A stretch of DNA of 64,000 nucleotides from Pedobacter sp. MC2016-05. GTDB taxonomy: Bacteria > Bacteroidota > Bacteroidia > Sphingobacteriales > Sphingobacteriaceae. The stretch is taken from contig NZ_JAPIVT010000010.1 in NCBI RefSeq assembly GCF_026239735.1, positions 1 to 64,000 of the forward strand, written 5' to 3'. Of the stretch, positions 61,664 through 64,000 are shown piece by piece (positions within the stretch are counted from its first letter, which is position 1; each line of letters opens with the position of its first letter). The position numbers were made by a program, and so were the translations under genes. The notes below the pieces were generated by a model. That model saw nothing but the letters and a program-made list of their open reading frames with translations. It had not been told where the DNA came from and searched no databases.

Positions 61664-63295
61664 ATGAAATTCTTATTTACCCTTATTTTTACTTCTTACT
61701 TTTACCTGAATTGTTTCTCACAGTCTCCGAAAGCAGCTTATGTTTCTAAAGTTTGGGTTTCTGATCAGGGAAACGGGACCTATAAAAATCCGGTGATCAA
61801 TGCCGATTATTCTGATCCGGATGCCATCAGGGTTGGTGATGATTTCTATATGATTGCTTCCAGCTTCGATGCCATTCCAGGGCTTCCCATCTTACATTCA
61901 AAAGATTTGGTGAACTGGAAAATTATTGGTCATGCGCTAAAACGCCAACCCCCATTTGAACATTTCGAAAAAACCCAACATGGAAATGGCGTTTGGGCAC
62001 CTTCCATCCGGTACCGGAACGGAGAATTTTATATCTACTATCCTGATCCCGATTTCGGAATTTATCTAACTAAATGTAAAACGATAACGGGCGAATGGTC
62101 TGCTCCAAAATTGGTTGCCGCTGGTAAAGGATTGATCGACCCTTGTCCGTTTTGGGATGAAGATGGGAAAGCTTATTTGGCTTATGCCTATGCAGGAAGC
62201 AGAGCTGGAATTAAAAGTGTCTTAGCTGTAATGCCGCTAACTGCTGACGGGTTAAAAGCCGCCGAATCGGGAATAATTGTTTACGATGGACATGAATTGG
62301 ATCCAACCATTGAAGGACCCAAGGTTTATAAGCGCAATGGATATTATTATTTATTTGCACCAGCGGGAGGAGTTTCTACAGGTTGGCAATTGATATTGAG
62401 GAGCAAAAATATTTATGGTCCTTATGAAAGGAAGGTGGCGATGGATGAGGGAAAATCTACCGTAAATGGCCCACATCAGGGTGCCTGGGTGAATACCCAA
62501 AATGGAGAAGATTGGTTTTTGCATTTTCAGGATAAGGACGCTTATGGAAGGGTAGTTCATTTGCAACCCATGAAATGGATTAACAACTGGCCTGTTATTG
62601 GTGCAGACAAAGATGGTGATGGGATTGGCGAACCTGTACTCACCTACAAAAAGCCGAACGTGGGTAAGGTTTATGCGATAGAAACACCTGCCGAAAGTGA
62701 TGAATTTAATTCCTGGCAATTGGGCTTGCAATGGCAATGGCAGGCAAACCCACAACCTACCTGGCTTTTCACAGATGCTAATAAAAGTGTTCTAAAGCTT
62801 TACACGGCAAAAATTCCAGACGAAGCTAAAAACTTATGGGATGTGCCGAACTTGTTGATGCAGAAGTTTCCGGCTGATGAATTTAATGTTACCACGAAAG
62901 TAAACTTTAAGCCAAATCCGAAGTTAGAAAACGAGCAAACCGGGCTGGTTGTGATGGGCAGAAGCTATGCTAAATTGAGCATCAAAAGTAAAAAAGATGG
63001 TATTTATTTAGTTTATGGTGTTTGCCAAAGTGCCGACAAAGGAAAAACCGAGAACGAAAAGGAAATCGCAAAGCTTAAATCTGGTGTTGTTCATTTTAGA
63101 GTTAAGGTTTCAAACGGCGCCAAATGCCAGTTTAGTTATAGTGAAGATGGAAATAATTACAGTAATGTTGGCGATGAATTTCAGGCAACTGCAGGGCAAT
63201 GGATTGGCGCAAAAGTAGGTTTGTTTGCCATAAGGGACACGCAGATTAATGATTCGGGCATTGCTGAATACGATTGGTTTAGAGTAGAGAAATAG
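61664..63295 (+). CDS. GH43-family glycoside hydrolase, exported
   Basis: A 543-residue exported enzyme. The signal peptide runs to about residue 19 (MKFLFTLIFTSYFYLNCFSQ); I prefer ATG 61664 to the TTG two codons upstream. The five-bladed propeller begins NPVINADYSDPDAIRVGDDFYMIASSF near residue 42 (catalytic base Asp region), with WAPSIRYRNGEFYIYYPDPDFGIYL and GLIDPCPFWDEDGKAYLAYA carrying the modulating Asp, and TIEGPKVYKRNGYYYLFAPAGG the acid Glu. A C-terminal beta-sandwich covers about 350-543 (EFNSWQLGLQWQWQANPQP). Such enzymes attack arabinan or xylan side chains, here probably on pectin. Confidence 0.93.
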   Translation: MKFLFTLIFTSYFYLNCFSQSPKAAYVSKVWVSDQGNGTYKNPVINADYSDPDAIRVGDDFYMIASSFDAIPGLPILHSKDLVNWKIIGHALKRQPPFEHFEKTQHGNGVWAPSIRYRNGEFYIYYPDPDFGIYLTKCKTITGEWSAPKLVAAGKGLIDPCPFWDEDGKAYLAYAYAGSRAGIKSVLAVMPLTADGLKAAESGIIVYDGHELDPTIEGPKVYKRNGYYYLFAPAGGVSTGWQLILRSKNIYGPYERKVAMDEGKSTVNGPHQGAWVNTQNGEDWFLHFQDKDAYGRVVHLQPMKWINNWPVIGADKDGDGIGEPVLTYKKPNVGKVYAIETPAESDEFNSWQLGLQWQWQANPQPTWLFTDANKSVLKLYTAKIPDEAKNLWDVPNLLMQKFPADEFNVTTKVNFKPNPKLENEQTGLVVMGRSYAKLSIKSKKDGIYLVYGVCQSADKGKTENEKEIAKLKSGVVHFRVKVSNGAKCQFSYSEDGNNYSNVGDEFQATAGQWIGAKVGLFAIRDTQINDSGIAEYDWFRVEK

Positions 63296-63343
63296 CAAAG
63301 CGATCTGTGTGGGTTTAGACAACGGAATAACCATGTCGTTTTC

Positions 63344-63453
63344 GAGCGCAGCTGAGAAATCTTTGTATTTTCAAGAGGCAAATCGGGGGCTTGACGCAGT
63401 TTTTTTTCTCGCTAACTGAAATAGTAAGGCGATCTGTGTGGACACAGACCACG
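63344..63453. repeat. Mixed intergenic repeat remnants before the second CE12 gene
   Basis: GTCGTTTTCGAGCGCAGCTGAGAAATC at 63344-63370 is a degenerate half of the TCTCGA-type element seen at 6993-7216. At 63428-63453 GCGATCTGTGTGGACACAGACCACG shares its core with the palindrome at 52162-52185, and GCGATCTGTGTGG also occurs at 63299-63311. No gene is seen between 63296 and 63516. Confidence 0.5.
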
Positions 63454-63516
63454 TAATAAAAGTAAATAAACGCTGCAAATAACCAAAGTTTTCATCACAC
63501 ACATCTTAATGAAAGC

Positions 63517-64000
63517 ATGAAAAGATATAGATTTATAATCGCCGCAACGGCCGTTGCAATAACGTTGATATCATTTAGCCCCAAGCCAAACCCTGTAAAA
63601 GTTTATCTCATTGGCGATTCTACCGTTGCCGATTATTCTTTAGAAAATAATTATCCACAAAAGCGTTTTCCTTTGATGGGTTGGGGCCAGGTTTTTCAAC
63701 AGTTTTTAAGAAAGGATAGCCTTAAAAACCTGGGCAATTTAATACGAAGCGACAGTGCACTGGTAGTGGATAAAGCTAAAGGTGGGAGAAGCACCCGAAC
63801 CTTTTTTAACGAAGGGCGGTGGAAAGAAGTGACAGATAGTCTGAATAAAAATGATCTGGTTTTACTTCAGTTTGGGCATAACGATGCCGCTAAAGATAAA
63901 CCAGAGCGCTATGTCGACATCCCGGGCTATAAAGGTTTTCTTCGGATGTATGTGCGGGAAACCAGAGCTAAAGGTGCGGTGCCCATTCTTATTACGCCGG
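63517..64000 (+). CDS. Rhamnogalacturonan acetylesterase, CE12, 3' end beyond the window
   Basis: A gene whose first 161 codons are in the window; it runs off the right edge. The start at 63517 gives a hydrophobic signal segment (MKRYRFIIAATAVAITLISF). Block I is LIGDSTVADY (Ser35), MGWGQVF and KGGRSTRTFFNEGRW follow, and LQFGHNDAAKDKP (Asn122) is block III, all as in the CE12 enzyme at 44727. The last catalytic Asp-His block is not yet reached. It belongs to the GH43 side of the pectin cluster. A related motif TAAACGCTGCAAAT lies at 63466-63479, resembling the LacI-like sites loosely. Confidence 0.9.
   Translation, partial: MKRYRFIIAATAVAITLISFSPKPNPVKVYLIGDSTVADYSLENNYPQKRFPLMGWGQVFQQFLRKDSLKNLGNLIRSDSALVVDKAKGGRSTRTFFNEGRWKEVTDSLNKNDLVLLQFGHNDAAKDKPERYVDIPGYKGFLRMYVRETRAKGAVPILITP

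Noticed and set aside
1..64000. Insertion sequences, prophage or integrase genes
   Set aside because: No transposase, integrase or phage structural protein was seen among the frames. Repeats found are small hairpin elements only.
1..64000. tRNA or rRNA genes
   Set aside because: No cloverleaf with a CCA-side acceptor stem and GTTC/TTCGA arms was recognised by eye in the gaps. A tRNAscan run would settle it.

Overview
This 64-kb window looks like chromosome of a soil or plant-associated Bacteroidota of the family Sphingobacteriaceae, most likely Pedobacter or a close relative. The signs are an AT-leaning composition, SusC/SusD genes, many lipoproteins, sparse Shine-Dalgarno sequences, several matches to the Bacteroidota -7 promoter element TAnnTTTG, and Sphingobacteriaceae-type intergenic hairpin repeats. 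The genus is inference; no rRNA or tRNA gene is visible.

Positions 1-16,000 hold mostly housekeeping and peptide-handling genes: an aldose-epimerase homologue, pepT, an operon of outer-membrane barrel, M14 peptidase and rhomboid protease, a dipeptide epimerase, a rhodanese, a DUF4407 protein, and an M61-M28 exported peptidase pair. From 14,759 to 20,590 on the minus strand lies a thiamine-linked block. A clear TPP riboswitch (20,404-20,590) precedes a TonB-dependent receptor, followed by a divergent ThiE-like protein, a DoxX-like membrane protein, a degenerate thiamine-pyrophosphokinase-like protein and a GNAT acetyltransferase. A NadR-like kinase sits just upstream.

Positions 21,900-36,800 are mixed: carB, an S41 peptidase, an ECF sigma/anti-sigma pair followed by a secreted repeat protein, a decayed TlpA-like pseudogene that keeps its promoter, a Pr6Pr membrane protein, a bestrophin, an MHS-type transporter with a small membrane partner, and rlmI.

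From 35,765 to the window end is a large pectin-utilisation supercluster. A LacI-type regulator is followed by SusC, SusD and a FnIII/beta-helix lipoprotein, then a pectinesterase and a CE12 acetylesterase. On the opposite strand lies an almost unbroken run: CE8 pectinesterase, GH28 polygalacturonase, GH105-type hydrolase, PL10-type pectate lyase, uxaB, uxaA, uxaC, kdgK, kdgA, a hexuronate MFS transporter and a GapN-like dehydrogenase. A GH43 enzyme and a second, window-truncated CE12 esterase follow on the plus strand. Together they describe de-esterification, deacetylation and depolymerisation of pectin, uptake of galacturonate, conversion to KDG, KDPG, pyruvate and glyceraldehyde-3-phosphate, and oxidation of the latter. 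KduI and KduD, needed for the unsaturated uronate branch, are not in the window.

The most notable unexplained signals are a 13-bp LacI-like motif (TGCAAWCGTTSCC) shared by three promoters of the pectin region, a 90-nt insertion inside the TPP riboswitch, a degenerate TPK-like gene, a GapN-like enzyme lacking the canonical catalytic glutamate, and a terminator-like hairpin that suggests a small RNA at 21.5 kb.
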